DNA from: an uncultured Oscillospiraceae bacterium
Lineage (GTDB): Bacteria; Bacillota; Clostridia; Oscillospirales; Oscillospiraceae
DNA: 52,363 nt
Assembly (NCBI GenBank): GCA_944385365.1
Contig: CALWWW010000017.1
Span: forward strand, 1 to 52,363
Direction: 5' to 3'
Shown piece after piece: positions 15,659 through 23,229 of the stretch; positions within the stretch are counted from its first letter, which is position 1; each line of letters begins with the position of its first letter. Both the position numbers and the translations under genes were made by a program. A model generated the notes under the pieces. That model was given only the letters and a program-made list of their open reading frames with translations. It was not told the origin of the DNA and did no database searches.

Positions 15659-15679
15659 GGTGCATCGTTCCGATGCACC
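15659..15679 (+). promoter_or_regulatory. Perfect 9-bp inverted repeat in the moaC leader
   Basis: GGTGCATCG, TTC, CGATGCACC form a perfect inverted repeat about 10-15 bp after the predicted transcription start and 10 bp before the ribosome site. It may be an operator just after the start site or a leader hairpin. It does not look like the molybdenum cofactor riboswitch, which is much larger. Confidence 0.5.
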
Positions 15680-15699
15680 GCTGTGCAGGAGGACGACCC

Positions 15700-16179
15700 A
15701 TGGACAAACCATTCAATCACTTCGACGCCGACGGCAACGCCGTTATGGTGGACGTTTCGGAAAAATCCCCCACGGTCCGGGTGGCCGTGGCCGAGGGCAC
15801 CATCCGTCTGACGCCGCCCATTCTGGCCGCCATCACCGGCCGTACCGCCGCCAAGGGCGATGTGCTGGGCGTGGCACAGGTGGCCGGTATTATGGCCACC
15901 AAGCGCACCGGCGATCTGATTCCCCTGTGCCATCCCATGATGCTGAGCCATTCCGCCATCGAGTTTACGATTCTGGAGGAGGAATGCGCCGTCCGCGCCA
16001 CCTGCACCGTCAAGCTGACGGGCAAAACCGGCGTGGAAATGGAAGCCCTCACCGGTGTTTCCGTCGCCCTGCTGACCATTTATGATATGTGCAAGGCGCT
16101 GGACAAGGGCATGGAGATCACGGACATCCATCTGGTCCACAAGGAGGGCGGCAAGTCCGGCTCCTACGACCGGGCTTGA
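15700..16179 (+). CDS. moaC: Cyclic pyranopterin monophosphate synthase
   Basis: This 159-residue enzyme completes, after MoaA, the conversion of GTP to cyclic pyranopterin monophosphate in molybdenum/tungsten cofactor synthesis. Family blocks are FNHFDADGNAVMVDVSEK, AGIMATKRTGDLIPLCHPM (active-site region), KTGVEMEALTGVSVALLTIY and DMCKALDKGM, ending in the KEGGKSG motif. Full length. The ATG has AGGAGG 7 bp upstream. First gene of moaC-moaA-MOSC-mogA. Confidence 0.97.
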   Translation: MDKPFNHFDADGNAVMVDVSEKSPTVRVAVAEGTIRLTPPILAAITGRTAAKGDVLGVAQVAGIMATKRTGDLIPLCHPMMLSHSAIEFTILEEECAVRATCTVKLTGKTGVEMEALTGVSVALLTIYDMCKALDKGMEITDIHLVHKEGGKSGSYDRA

Positions 16180-16193
16180 ACAGGAGGGCCGCC

Positions 16194-17168
16194 ATGCTGG
16201 ACCAATTTCAGCGGAACATCCACTATCTGCGAATTTCCGTTACGGACCGCTGCAACCTCCGGTGCGTCTACTGTATGCCGGAGTCGGGCGTGGAGTGTCT
16301 CCCCCACAGCGCCATTCTCACCTATGAACAAATCGCCCGGCTGGTGGAGCAGTTTGCCGCCCTGGGCGTCACCCATATTCGTCTCACCGGCGGCGAACCC
16401 CTGGTGCGGCCCCAGCTTTACAAGCTGGTGGCAGCCATCCGAGCCGTCCCCGGCATCGAAAGAATCACCCTGACCACCAACGGCGTCCTGTTGGCCCAGC
16501 AGCTGCCCCAGCTGCTGGAAGCCGGTATCGACGGCGTCAACATCAGTCTTGACACCTTGGACCGGCAGCAATTTGCCGCCATCACCCGGCGGGACCTGCT
16601 GTTGGAAACCCTCTCGGGCCTGGAAGTGGCCCTGGGCGTTCCCGGCCTGACGGTGAAGGTCAACTGTGTCCCCACCGAAACCAACCGGGACCAGTTGGTG
16701 CCGCTGGCCGCTCTGGCCAGGGACCGGGATTTGTCGGTGCGCTTCATTGAAATGATGCCCATTGGCCTGGGCCGCAATCTGGGCCGTCTGACCCAGGAGG
16801 AAGTGCTGGCCCAGCTGACCGACGCCTTCGGCGCGCCTCTGGACTGTCCCCCACCCCCCGGCGCGGGTCCCAGCACCTACCGGACGTTCCCCGGCTTTAC
16901 GGGCCGGGTGGGCTTTATCAGCGCCGTGAGCCATCAGTTCTGCCACAACTGCAACCGGGTCCGGCTGACGGCCACCGGCTATTTAAAAACGTGTCTGCAA
17001 TACGAGACGGGCCGGGATTTGAAGGCCCTGCTGGACGGCGGCGCGTCGGACGACGAGCTGCGCCGGGTCATCTCGGAGACCATCCGGCAGAAACCGGCCA
17101 GCCACCACTTTTCCACCGCCGCCCAGTCCGGCGACGAGGCCATGAACATGCATCAAATAGGAGGATGA
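16194..17168 (+). CDS. moaA: GTP 3',8-cyclase (radical SAM)
   Basis: This 324-residue radical SAM enzyme performs the first step of pyranopterin synthesis on GTP. The N-terminal cluster motif is CNLRCVYC (about residue 20), followed by RLTGGEPLVR. The C-terminal second cluster has CHNCNRVRLTATGYLKTCL, and the chain ends in the conserved Gly-Gly (HQIGG) that reaches into the active site. Start ATG after AGGAGGG. It follows moaC by 14 bp and precedes the MOSC gene by 4 bp. Confidence 0.97.
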   Translation: MLDQFQRNIHYLRISVTDRCNLRCVYCMPESGVECLPHSAILTYEQIARLVEQFAALGVTHIRLTGGEPLVRPQLYKLVAAIRAVPGIERITLTTNGVLLAQQLPQLLEAGIDGVNISLDTLDRQQFAAITRRDLLLETLSGLEVALGVPGLTVKVNCVPTETNRDQLVPLAALARDRDLSVRFIEMMPIGLGRNLGRLTQEEVLAQLTDAFGAPLDCPPPPGAGPSTYRTFPGFTGRVGFISAVSHQFCHNCNRVRLTATGYLKTCLQYETGRDLKALLDGGASDDELRRVISETIRQKPASHHFSTAAQSGDEAMNMHQIGG

Positions 17169-17172
17169 TACC

Positions 17173-17610
17173 ATGGGCAATGTGATTGCAGTCTGCATCA
17201 GTGAGAAAAAAGGCGTTCAGAAGAAAAATGTGGGCAGCGCCCGGTTCATCGAGGACTGGGGCATCGAAAACGACGCCCACGCCGGAAAATGGCACCGTCA
17301 GGTGTCCCTGCTGTCCCATGACCGGGTGGAGGAATTCCGGGCACGGGGCGCCGTGGTGGAGGACGGAGCCTTTGGTGAAAATCTGGTGGTCTCCGGCTTT
17401 GATTTCAAGAATCTGCCCGTGGGCACCAAATTCCGCTGCAACGATGTGCTGTTGGAAATGACCCAGATCGGCAAACAATGTCACGCCCACTGTGAGATTT
17501 ACAAGGTCATGGGCGACTGCATCATGCCCCGGGAGGGCGTCTTTGCCCGGGTGCTCCACGGCGGCACCATCTCCGTCGGCGACACCCTTTCCATTGTAGA
17601 GGAGGAATAA
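17173..17610 (+). CDS. MOSC domain-containing protein
   Basis: This 145-residue protein is a stand-alone MOSC domain, a beta fold found in Moco sulfurases and YiiM-type proteins. Visible blocks are WGIENDAHAGKWHRQVSLLS, GAFGENLVVSGFD and TQIGKQCHAHCEIYKVMGDC, with the conserved Cys in KQCHAHC and the late EGVFARVLHGG. It is presumed to bind or carry sulfur or cofactor for Mo/W enzymes. The position inside the cofactor operon supports this, but the reaction is not known. Confidence 0.88.
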   Translation: MGNVIAVCISEKKGVQKKNVGSARFIEDWGIENDAHAGKWHRQVSLLSHDRVEEFRARGAVVEDGAFGENLVVSGFDFKNLPVGTKFRCNDVLLEMTQIGKQCHAHCEIYKVMGDCIMPREGVFARVLHGGTISVGDTLSIVEEE

Positions 17611-17613
17611 ACC

Positions 17614-18102
17614 ATGCGCGTTGCAATTCTCACCCTCAGCGATTCCGGCTACACCGGCCAGCGGGAGGATAAAAGCGGTCCCGTCATCCGGCAGATGGTG
17701 GAGGCCGCCGGTTACACCGTGGTCCACACGGAACTGCTGCCCGACGGCATTGACCCCCTGCGGGGCGTCCTCTCCACCCTCTGCGACGAGGACGTATGTG
17801 ATCTGATTCTCACCACCGGCGGGACCGGCTTCTCCCCCAGCGACGTGACCCCCGAGGCCACCATGGCTGTGGTGGAGCGTCCCGCCCCCGGCATCGCCGA
17901 GGCCATGCGGTACCACTCCCTGCAAATCACCCCCCGTGCCATGCTGTCCCGGGCCGCCGCCGGTATCCGCAAAGGCACTCTGATTGTCAATCTGCCCGGC
18001 AGCCCCAAGGCCGTCACGGAATGTCTGGAGTACATTCTCCCCTCTCTGGCCCACGGCCTGGAAGTGCTCCGGGGCATGACCGGCAACTGCGCCCGGACGT
18101 AA
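17614..18102 (+). CDS. mogA: Molybdopterin adenylyltransferase (MogA/MoaB family)
   Basis: This 162-residue protein activates molybdopterin by adenylylation before metal insertion. Family blocks are AILTLSDSGYTGQREDKSG, LILTTGGTGFSPSDVTPEAT (the TTGGTG nucleotide loop and the Asp used in adenylylation), PGIAEAMR, LSRAAAGIRKGTLIVNLPGS and PKAVTECLEY. MogA and MoaB cannot be told apart safely by length. The job is the same. It is last in the moaC operon and followed by a 30-bp palindrome. Confidence 0.92.
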   Translation: MRVAILTLSDSGYTGQREDKSGPVIRQMVEAAGYTVVHTELLPDGIDPLRGVLSTLCDEDVCDLILTTGGTGFSPSDVTPEATMAVVERPAPGIAEAMRYHSLQITPRAMLSRAAAGIRKGTLIVNLPGSPKAVTECLEYILPSLAHGLEVLRGMTGNCART

Positions 18103-18112
18103 TCCGCAGAAA

Positions 18113-18142
18113 TCCGAAGACGGCGGGCCCGCCGTCTTCGGA
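18113..18142. terminator. Perfect 30-bp palindrome after mogA
   Basis: TCCGAAGACGGCGGG is followed directly by its full complement. The T-tract after it is weak (ACTTGCCTTT) and contains the -35 box of the next promoter, so it may act as partial terminator or as a protein site at the tup promoter. Confidence 0.55.
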
Positions 18143-18143
18143 C

Positions 18144-18172
18144 TTGCCTTTCCCATTGGGATATGGTATACT
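18144..18172 (+). promoter_or_regulatory. Sigma-A promoter of the tup operon
   Basis: TTGCCT (18144-18149), a 17-bp spacer and TATACT (18167-18172). The -35 box directly abuts the 30-bp palindrome. Confidence 0.75.
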
Positions 18173-18227
18173 GTTGTTGCAAGCCCGATACTTTCGGGTC
18201 ATAATGTAAACTAAAAGTGGGTGGACG

Positions 18228-18289
18228 AGCCCCTTTTCCAGGTTCTGATCGACACAAGACGGAAGTTGGAGGGGCTTGTTTTATTTTTT
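18228..18289 (+). terminator. Intrinsic terminator/attenuator inside the tup leader
   Basis: AGCCCCT pairs with AGGGGCT, continued by CCA/TGG after a bulge, around a loop of about 30 nt. Then TTGTTTTATTTTTT follows. It lies between the promoter and the tupA start, so it must be overcome for expression. Upstream GGG and CCC runs (18185-18234) could form an alternative pairing. I do not recognise a named riboswitch here. Confidence 0.6.
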
Positions 18290-18315
18290 CCATATTTTAG
18301 GAGGAATCACCCATC

Positions 18316-19392
18316 ATGAAAAAGCTTCTTGCACTGGTGCTGGCCCTGTCCACGGTTCTGGGTCTTCTGGCAGGCTGCGGCGCCAAAGAGAACACCGCCC
18401 AACCCACCACGGAGGACACCGCCAACACCGAGACCAACGACGCTCCGGAAACCACGGACGACACCGCCGGGACCGGCACCGAGGAGACCACCGACGACAG
18501 CAGCGCTGTGGTGGTGGACCTGACCATCCTCAAGGAAGCCGACGAGAGCATGCTCAACACCTATTCCATGATCGCCGTCAACCCCGAAGCACCCTTCACC
18601 GATGCCGACGGCAACGCCGTTTCCGATGTCACCGTCAACACCGCCGGCGCCGACGCCCTGATGCACTGGCTGCTGCTGCCGGAGACGCTGGATCTGGCCG
18701 CCAACTACGGCATGGAAGAGTACGGCAACACCCTGTTCTATGTGCTGGAGGACGCGCCCACCTATGAGGGCGAAATCCCCGCCGCCACCGACGAGACCAA
18801 GACCATCCGCCTGTCCACCACCACCTCCGTCAACGACTCGGGTCTACTGTCCTACCTGCTGCCCCAGTTTGAGGAAGCCTATGGCTACACGGTGGAAGTC
18901 CAGTCTGCCGGTACCGGCAAGGCCATCGAGGCCGCCAAGTTCGGCAATGCCGACCTGATTCTGGTACACTCCAAGAGCCAGGAAGAGGAGTTTGTCAACG
19001 CCGGTTTTGCCCGCGTCATCGACGGCATGGAGACCGAGCGTGTGTCTTTCCTCTATAACTACTTCGTCCTCTGCGGCCCCTCTGCGGACCCCGCCGGTGT
19101 GAAGGATGCCGCCACGGTGCTGGACGCTTTCGCCGCCATTGCTGAGGGCAAGTATCCCTTCATCTCCCGCGGCGACGGCTCCGGTACCCACACCAAGGAG
19201 CTGTCTCTGTGGCCTGCGGAGCTGGGCATCACCGAGGACCCCGAATCCTTTGCCGATTACACCGACTGGTACACCTCTGCCAACGCCGGTATGGGTGCCT
19301 GCCTGGTCATGGCTGAGGAAATGGGCGGCTACATCCTCACCGATAAGGCCACGTTCCTGACCTTTGTTGCCAACAACGGCGTCATGGAATAA
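18316..19392 (+). CDS. tupA: Tungstate-binding lipoprotein TupA, apparently circularly permuted
   Basis: This 358-residue protein has a lipoprotein signal (LAGC, Cys21) and a Thr/Glu/Asp-rich linker to about residue 64. The part from 161 on starts with the hallmark N-terminus of mature TupA: STTTSVNDSGLLSYLLPQFE, then GTGKAIEAAKFGNADLILVH, FISRGDGSGTHTKE and GYILTDKATFLTF, and stops there. Normal TupA runs on past that point into a block with LLNxYxVIxVNPE and a closing FGxxxYGxxLF. Here that block lies at the N-terminus (66-146: LTILKEADESMLNTYSMIAV, NPEAP, WLLLPETLDLAANYGMEEYG, NTLFYV). Both parts occur once, so this is a permutation, not a duplication. It should capture tungstate outside the membrane for TupBC. 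Confidence 0.85.
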   Translation: MKKLLALVLALSTVLGLLAGCGAKENTAQPTTEDTANTETNDAPETTDDTAGTGTEETTDDSSAVVVDLTILKEADESMLNTYSMIAVNPEAPFTDADGNAVSDVTVNTAGADALMHWLLLPETLDLAANYGMEEYGNTLFYVLEDAPTYEGEIPAATDETKTIRLSTTTSVNDSGLLSYLLPQFEEAYGYTVEVQSAGTGKAIEAAKFGNADLILVHSKSQEEEFVNAGFARVIDGMETERVSFLYNYFVLCGPSADPAGVKDAATVLDAFAAIAEGKYPFISRGDGSGTHTKELSLWPAELGITEDPESFADYTDWYTSANAGMGACLVMAEEMGGYILTDKATFLTFVANNGVME

Positions 19393-19471
19393 GCAGGCAA
19401 ATTACAGAAAAGCTCACCGTTGGGTTGCTGTATTCACAGCACCCCAATTTGGTATGGAAAGGGGAATGTCT

Positions 19472-20158
19472 ATGGGCTCCGCTGTGGAGCAGGCCGTACA
19501 GCTGATCGCCTCCGGCGACCGGGAACTGCTGAATATTTTGTCCGTCACAGCCCGCATGAGCCTGTCCAGTTCCCTCATTGCCCTGCTGCTGGGGGTTCCT
19601 CTGGGGCTGCTGCTGGGGGCCTGCCGGTTTCCGGGCCGTGGGCTGCTGCTGGTGTTGAACCGGACCCTTATGGGTGTGCCGCCGGTGGTCTGCGGTCTGA
19701 TCTTCTATATTCTGTTCTCCGGCGTGGGTCCGCTGCGCCATCTTCATTTATTGTTCACCGTGGAAATCATGATTCTGGCCCAGGTGGTGCTGATCACGCC
19801 CCTGCTCACCAGCCATATGGAGACGTATGCGGCCCAGATTGCCGGTCCCGTCCGGGAGACGGCCAAGGGACTGGGGCTGTCCCGGTGGAAAACCTTTCTG
19901 CTGCTGCTCAATGAGAGCCGCTATCCCATCTTTTCCGGGTATCTGCTGGGCTTCTCCCGTGCCATTGCCGAGGTGGGCGCAGTGTCCATGGTGGGCGGCG
20001 CCATTGCCTGGAAAACCAACGTCATGACCACAGCCATTATGCAATACACCAACCGGGGCAATTTTTCGCTTGGCATCGCGCTGGGGTTGATTCTTCTGGT
20101 GCTGTCCCTGGGGATGAACTTGGCTCTGTCCCTGCTGCAAAGGAAGGTGGCGTCATGA
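19472..20158 (+). CDS. tupB: Tungstate ABC transporter permease TupB
   Basis: This 228-residue inner-membrane permease of the ModB/TupB type has about five or six membrane segments. It starts with the family's ILSVTARMSLSSSLIALLLG and carries the EAA-like coupling loop ETAKGLGLSRWKTFLLLLNE, then RAIAEVGAVSMVGGAIAWKT. The ATG at 19472 is preferred (AAGGGG at 7 bp) over one 6 bp upstream. It follows tupA by 79 bp and overlaps tupC by 4 bp. Confidence 0.92.
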   Translation: MGSAVEQAVQLIASGDRELLNILSVTARMSLSSSLIALLLGVPLGLLLGACRFPGRGLLLVLNRTLMGVPPVVCGLIFYILFSGVGPLRHLHLLFTVEIMILAQVVLITPLLTSHMETYAAQIAGPVRETAKGLGLSRWKTFLLLLNESRYPIFSGYLLGFSRAIAEVGAVSMVGGAIAWKTNVMTTAIMQYTNRGNFSLGIALGLILLVLSLGMNLALSLLQRKVAS

Positions 20159-20811
20159 ACCTTTATGCCTTTGCCAAGTCCTTCGGGGGACAAGCGGCGG
20201 TTACCGTACCGGACCTGACGCTGGAAGCCGGAACACTGTACGCCGTCATCGGGGCCAACGGCAGCGGGAAATCTACCTTTTCCCGTGTGATTGCCGGAGT
20301 CCTCTCCCCTGACGGCCGCCGTCCGGTGACGGAAGCGGGGCTGCGGGTGGGGTATCTGCCCCAGAAGAGCTACGGATACCGGCTGAGCGTCCTGCAAAAT
20401 CTGCTGCTGGCCAGCCGGGACCGGGACCAGGCCGCCCGGCTGCTGGAAGCGGTGCAGCTGTCCCATCTGGCCGGGAAACCGGCACACCGCCTGTCCGGCG
20501 GCGAGACGGCCCGCATGGCATTGGCCCGGCTGTTCATGGGGCAGTATGATCTGGTCATTCTGGATGAACCCACGGCTTCCATGGATATGGAGAGCACCAT
20601 GCTCACAGAGCAGTTGACCCGGCAATATGTGGCTGAAACGGGCTGCGCTCTGCTGCTGGTCACCCACAGTCTCCAGCAGGCCCGGCGGCTGGCCGATAAA
20701 GCGCTGTACTTCCATAAGGGGCAGCTGCTGGAACAGGGTCCCGCCAAAACGGTTCTATACGAACCACAACACCCTGAAACCCGGCAATTTCTCTCATTTT
20801 ACGGCTCATAA
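20155..20811 (+). CDS. tupC: Tungstate ABC transporter ATP-binding protein TupC
   Basis: This 218-residue ATPase has Walker A GANGSGKST, the Q-loop block VGYLPQKSYGYRLSV, ABC signature HRLSGGETARMALAR, Walker B YDLVILDEPTASMD and switch His in LLVTHSLQQA. It is short for an ABC ATPase with no regulatory C-terminal domain, as usual in TupC. It drives tungstate import with TupA and TupB. The stop codon merges with the first bases of a hairpin repeat copy. Confidence 0.92.
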   Translation: MNLYAFAKSFGGQAAVTVPDLTLEAGTLYAVIGANGSGKSTFSRVIAGVLSPDGRRPVTEAGLRVGYLPQKSYGYRLSVLQNLLLASRDRDQAARLLEAVQLSHLAGKPAHRLSGGETARMALARLFMGQYDLVILDEPTASMDMESTMLTEQLTRQYVAETGCALLLVTHSLQQARRLADKALYFHKGQLLEQGPAKTVLYEPQHPETRQFLSFYGS

Positions 20812-21199
20812 AAAGTTTTACTCGATTTTTTCTGTGGGGCAACTTACCGCCGGTGTGTCTGCGGGTGTCACCGGGCCTTTTGCGCCATAGCTGCGGCGCA
20901 GCTTCTTACCATACATCCAGTATGGCTGCGAAGCTGTGCCTTGCTCTGACACAAAATTCCTCGCCGACACCTCTTGCCAACCGGCGGCGCGTTGCCCAAA
21001 TCACGGAGTCCAGGGGACAGCGTCCCCGGTCGCCCCGCGCACGGGGCGAAACTCCCGCTGGCCGCAGCCAGCGAAACACCCGCCCGCCGCAGCGGGCGAA
21101 ATCCCTCAGCGTCCAAAGCGCCATCCGCAGATGGCGCAATCCCCGGCCAAAGGCCAACGCCCCCGGCGCCACCCATAAAGGGTGGACGCCGGGGGCGTT
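20811..21199 (+). repeat. Modular hairpin repeat element, copy 2 (full length)
   Basis: It starts at the tupC stop with AAAAGTTTTACTCGATTTTT. It then has a CCATAC-ATCCA-GTATGG hairpin, a GGGGAC/GTCCCC hairpin, and three 18-nt units at 25-bp period: CGCCCCG-CGCA-CGGGGCG, CGCTGGC-CGCA-GCCAGCG and CGCCCGC-CGCA-GCGGGCG. After a gap comes CGCCATC-CGCA-GATGGCG. It closes with a strong hairpin at 21156-21199 (AACGCCCCCGGCG and CGCCGGGGGCGTT) that can serve as terminator between the convergent tup and moe operons. The remaining 100 bp up to the next stop codon hold one more hairpin, GGCGGGGGCAAGCCCCCGCC. Confidence 0.85.
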
Positions 21200-21302
21200 C
21201 TATATTGCACTGTTCATTCGGGTAAAACCCTGCCAAATGCGGCGGGGGCAAGCCCCCGCCCTACAGCGTGGAACCCATCGGTTCAGCAGGAACATTCAGG
21301 AC

Positions 21303-23207
21303 TTACAGTTCCCGCACCGTGCCGGGATTGTTTACCGTATAGCCGCCCAGGGCTTCCAGACGGGCGCGGAAGGTGTCGCTGCGGAGCACCTCCAGCAGCT
21401 TCTGCACCATGGGGGTATCCCACGCGCTGTCGGGAATCAGCAGATCATACTGTTCTGTACAAATGGGCAGAAATTCCAGGCCGTACAGCTGAGCCGCGGA
21501 CCAGATGCCCATACCGGCGTCGCCGCTGCCGTTGGCAATCTGCGCTGCTACCGCCGTATGGGTGAATTCCTCCCGGTCATAGCCATAGATGGCCTTGCCG
21601 TCTACGTGCTCCTGCTTGCACAGGTAGTCGAAGAGAATCCGGGTGCCGCTTCCCTTCTGGCGGTTCACATAGGAGATGCCCTCTTGGGCCAGATCGGCAA
21701 ATTTTTCAATCCCCTTGGGATTGCCTGCAGCCAGCATCAATCCCTGGGTCCGGCCCACGCACTCCACCAGACGGACGCCGCCGTTGGGGAAGTATTTGCG
21801 GATAAACGCCGTATTGTAAGAGCCGTCCTTTTCATCCAGCAGGTGGACGCCGCCCATATGGGCTTCGCCCCTGCGGATGGCCATGATGCCGCCCATGGAG
21901 CCCACATGGGACGAGCTGAGATAGAACTGGCCGTCCAGACGGAACAGGTCCGCCAATTCATCCATGAGGGGGTCGTGGCTGCCGATGACCACCAGGGTTT
22001 TCTGGAGTTCCGCCTTGGGGCGCAGCAGCTGGACGGTGACCGTCTGGCCATTCTCGTATCCCTCTGTTCCCTGGGGCACCTCCAGAATGCCGTCAGCCTT
22101 CATAAAGGAGGTGACGACGCCGCTGCCGCGGCTCAGGGGCGACGCCATGAGCTTATCGCCCACATAGCCCAGCCGGACGCGGATAAACTCCCGATACTTG
22201 AGACCCGACACCACAGGGCGGGACAGAACGGCCTCCGCCGTCTCCACCTGAGCATGGGTGCGGCCCGTCAGATGCTCCACCAGAGGCTGCAACAGCTCCC
22301 GAATGACCAGGATACCCGACACAGGATAGCCGGGCACGCCCAGAATGGGCACAGGGCCTTTGCAGCCGAGAATGGCGGGCTTGCCGGGTTTGATGGCGAT
22401 ACCGTGACACAGGACCTCGCCCACCTCGGAAATGGCCTGACAGCTGTAATCCTCCCGGCCCGCCGAGGAACCGGCGTTCAGGAGCACCATATCACACTCC
22501 TCCGCCGCCTGGGCCACTCTTGCCCGGATATCGTCCAGGTTATCCCGTGTAATGGGGTACGTTTTCGGCACCGCGCCCCACTCCTGCACCATGGCGGAAA
22601 AGATGGTGGAATTGAACTCCATAATCTGGCCGGGAGCCGGGTCCGTGGTGGGCGGAATGATCTCGTCGCCGGTGGGCAGAATGCCCACCACCGGGCGGCG
22701 GTACACGGGAATCTCCAGGACGCCGCCGGCCAGCAGTGCGCCCATGGCCGCCGGGGTCACGGCGGTACGGGACGGCAGGAGCATCTCTCCGGCGCAGACA
22801 TCCTCGCCGATCTGGCGGATATGCTGCCAGGGAGCCGCTGGGGCATAGAGCCGGGCGGAACCGTCTTCCTCGTAGACCACGTCCTCCACCATAATGACGG
22901 CGTCGCAGCCCTCGGGGATGGGGTCGCCCGTATCCAACACCTTAAACTGGGACGGCGGCAGCACCACCGGCGTGGTCTCCGTGGCGCCGAAGGTGTCGGC
23001 AGCCCGGACGGCAATACCGTCCATGGCGCTGGCATGGTAATGTGGGGCGCAGATATGGGCGTAAACGGCCCGGGACGTGATGCGGCCCAACGCCTCGCCC
23101 ACGGGAATGGTCTCCTCCGCGGGAGCAAAACCGTGGTCCAGCAGCGTCGTTAAGTACAGGGTTTTTGCCTCGTCTAAGGGCATGTTTTGCAGGAACTGAA
23201 ATGCCAT
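21303..23207 (-). CDS. MoeA fused to a PBP-like domain (molybdopterin biosynthesis protein)
   Basis: This 634-residue fusion has a MoeA part (about 1-408) with PHYHASAMDGIAVRAADTFG, VLDTGDPIPEGCDAVIMVED, GILPTGDEI, LNAGSSAGREDYS, GIAIKPGKPAILG and GVPGYPVSG. It should insert molybdate or tungstate into adenylylated molybdopterin. The C-terminal part (about 412-634) is a periplasmic-binding-protein-like domain without signal peptide (VIGSHDPLMDELADLFR, GLMLAAGNPKGIEKFADLAQ, FVNRQKGSGTR-like block YVNRQKGSGTR, LEFLPICTEQYDLLIP). This domain probably senses the oxyanion or cofactor inside the cell. Start ATG has GGAG about 9 bp upstream. Last gene of regulator-moeA-moeA/PBP. Confidence 0.9.
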   Translation of the reverse strand: MAFQFLQNMPLDEAKTLYLTTLLDHGFAPAEETIPVGEALGRITSRAVYAHICAPHYHASAMDGIAVRAADTFGATETTPVVLPPSQFKVLDTGDPIPEGCDAVIMVEDVVYEEDGSARLYAPAAPWQHIRQIGEDVCAGEMLLPSRTAVTPAAMGALLAGGVLEIPVYRRPVVGILPTGDEIIPPTTDPAPGQIMEFNSTIFSAMVQEWGAVPKTYPITRDNLDDIRARVAQAAEECDMVLLNAGSSAGREDYSCQAISEVGEVLCHGIAIKPGKPAILGCKGPVPILGVPGYPVSGILVIRELLQPLVEHLTGRTHAQVETAEAVLSRPVVSGLKYREFIRVRLGYVGDKLMASPLSRGSGVVTSFMKADGILEVPQGTEGYENGQTVTVQLLRPKAELQKTLVVIGSHDPLMDELADLFRLDGQFYLSSSHVGSMGGIMAIRRGEAHMGGVHLLDEKDGSYNTAFIRKYFPNGGVRLVECVGRTQGLMLAAGNPKGIEKFADLAQEGISYVNRQKGSGTRILFDYLCKQEHVDGKAIYGYDREEFTHTAVAAQIANGSGDAGMGIWSAAQLYGLEFLPICTEQYDLLIPDSAWDTPMVQKLLEVLRSDTFRARLEALGGYTVNNPGTVREL

Positions 23208-23229
23208 GGGTGTGATTCTCCTTCTCGTT

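Noticed and set aside
15644-15699. Molybdenum cofactor riboswitch ahead of moaC
   Set aside because: The leader is only about 50 nt and contains a single simple hairpin, far smaller than the known Moco element.
20155-20811. Molybdate rather than tungstate specificity for the ABC transporter
   Set aside because: The binding protein has the TTTS...DSGLL and SRGDGSGTH motifs of TupA rather than ModA features, and AOR, a tungsten enzyme, is close by. Molybdate transport cannot be excluded fully.
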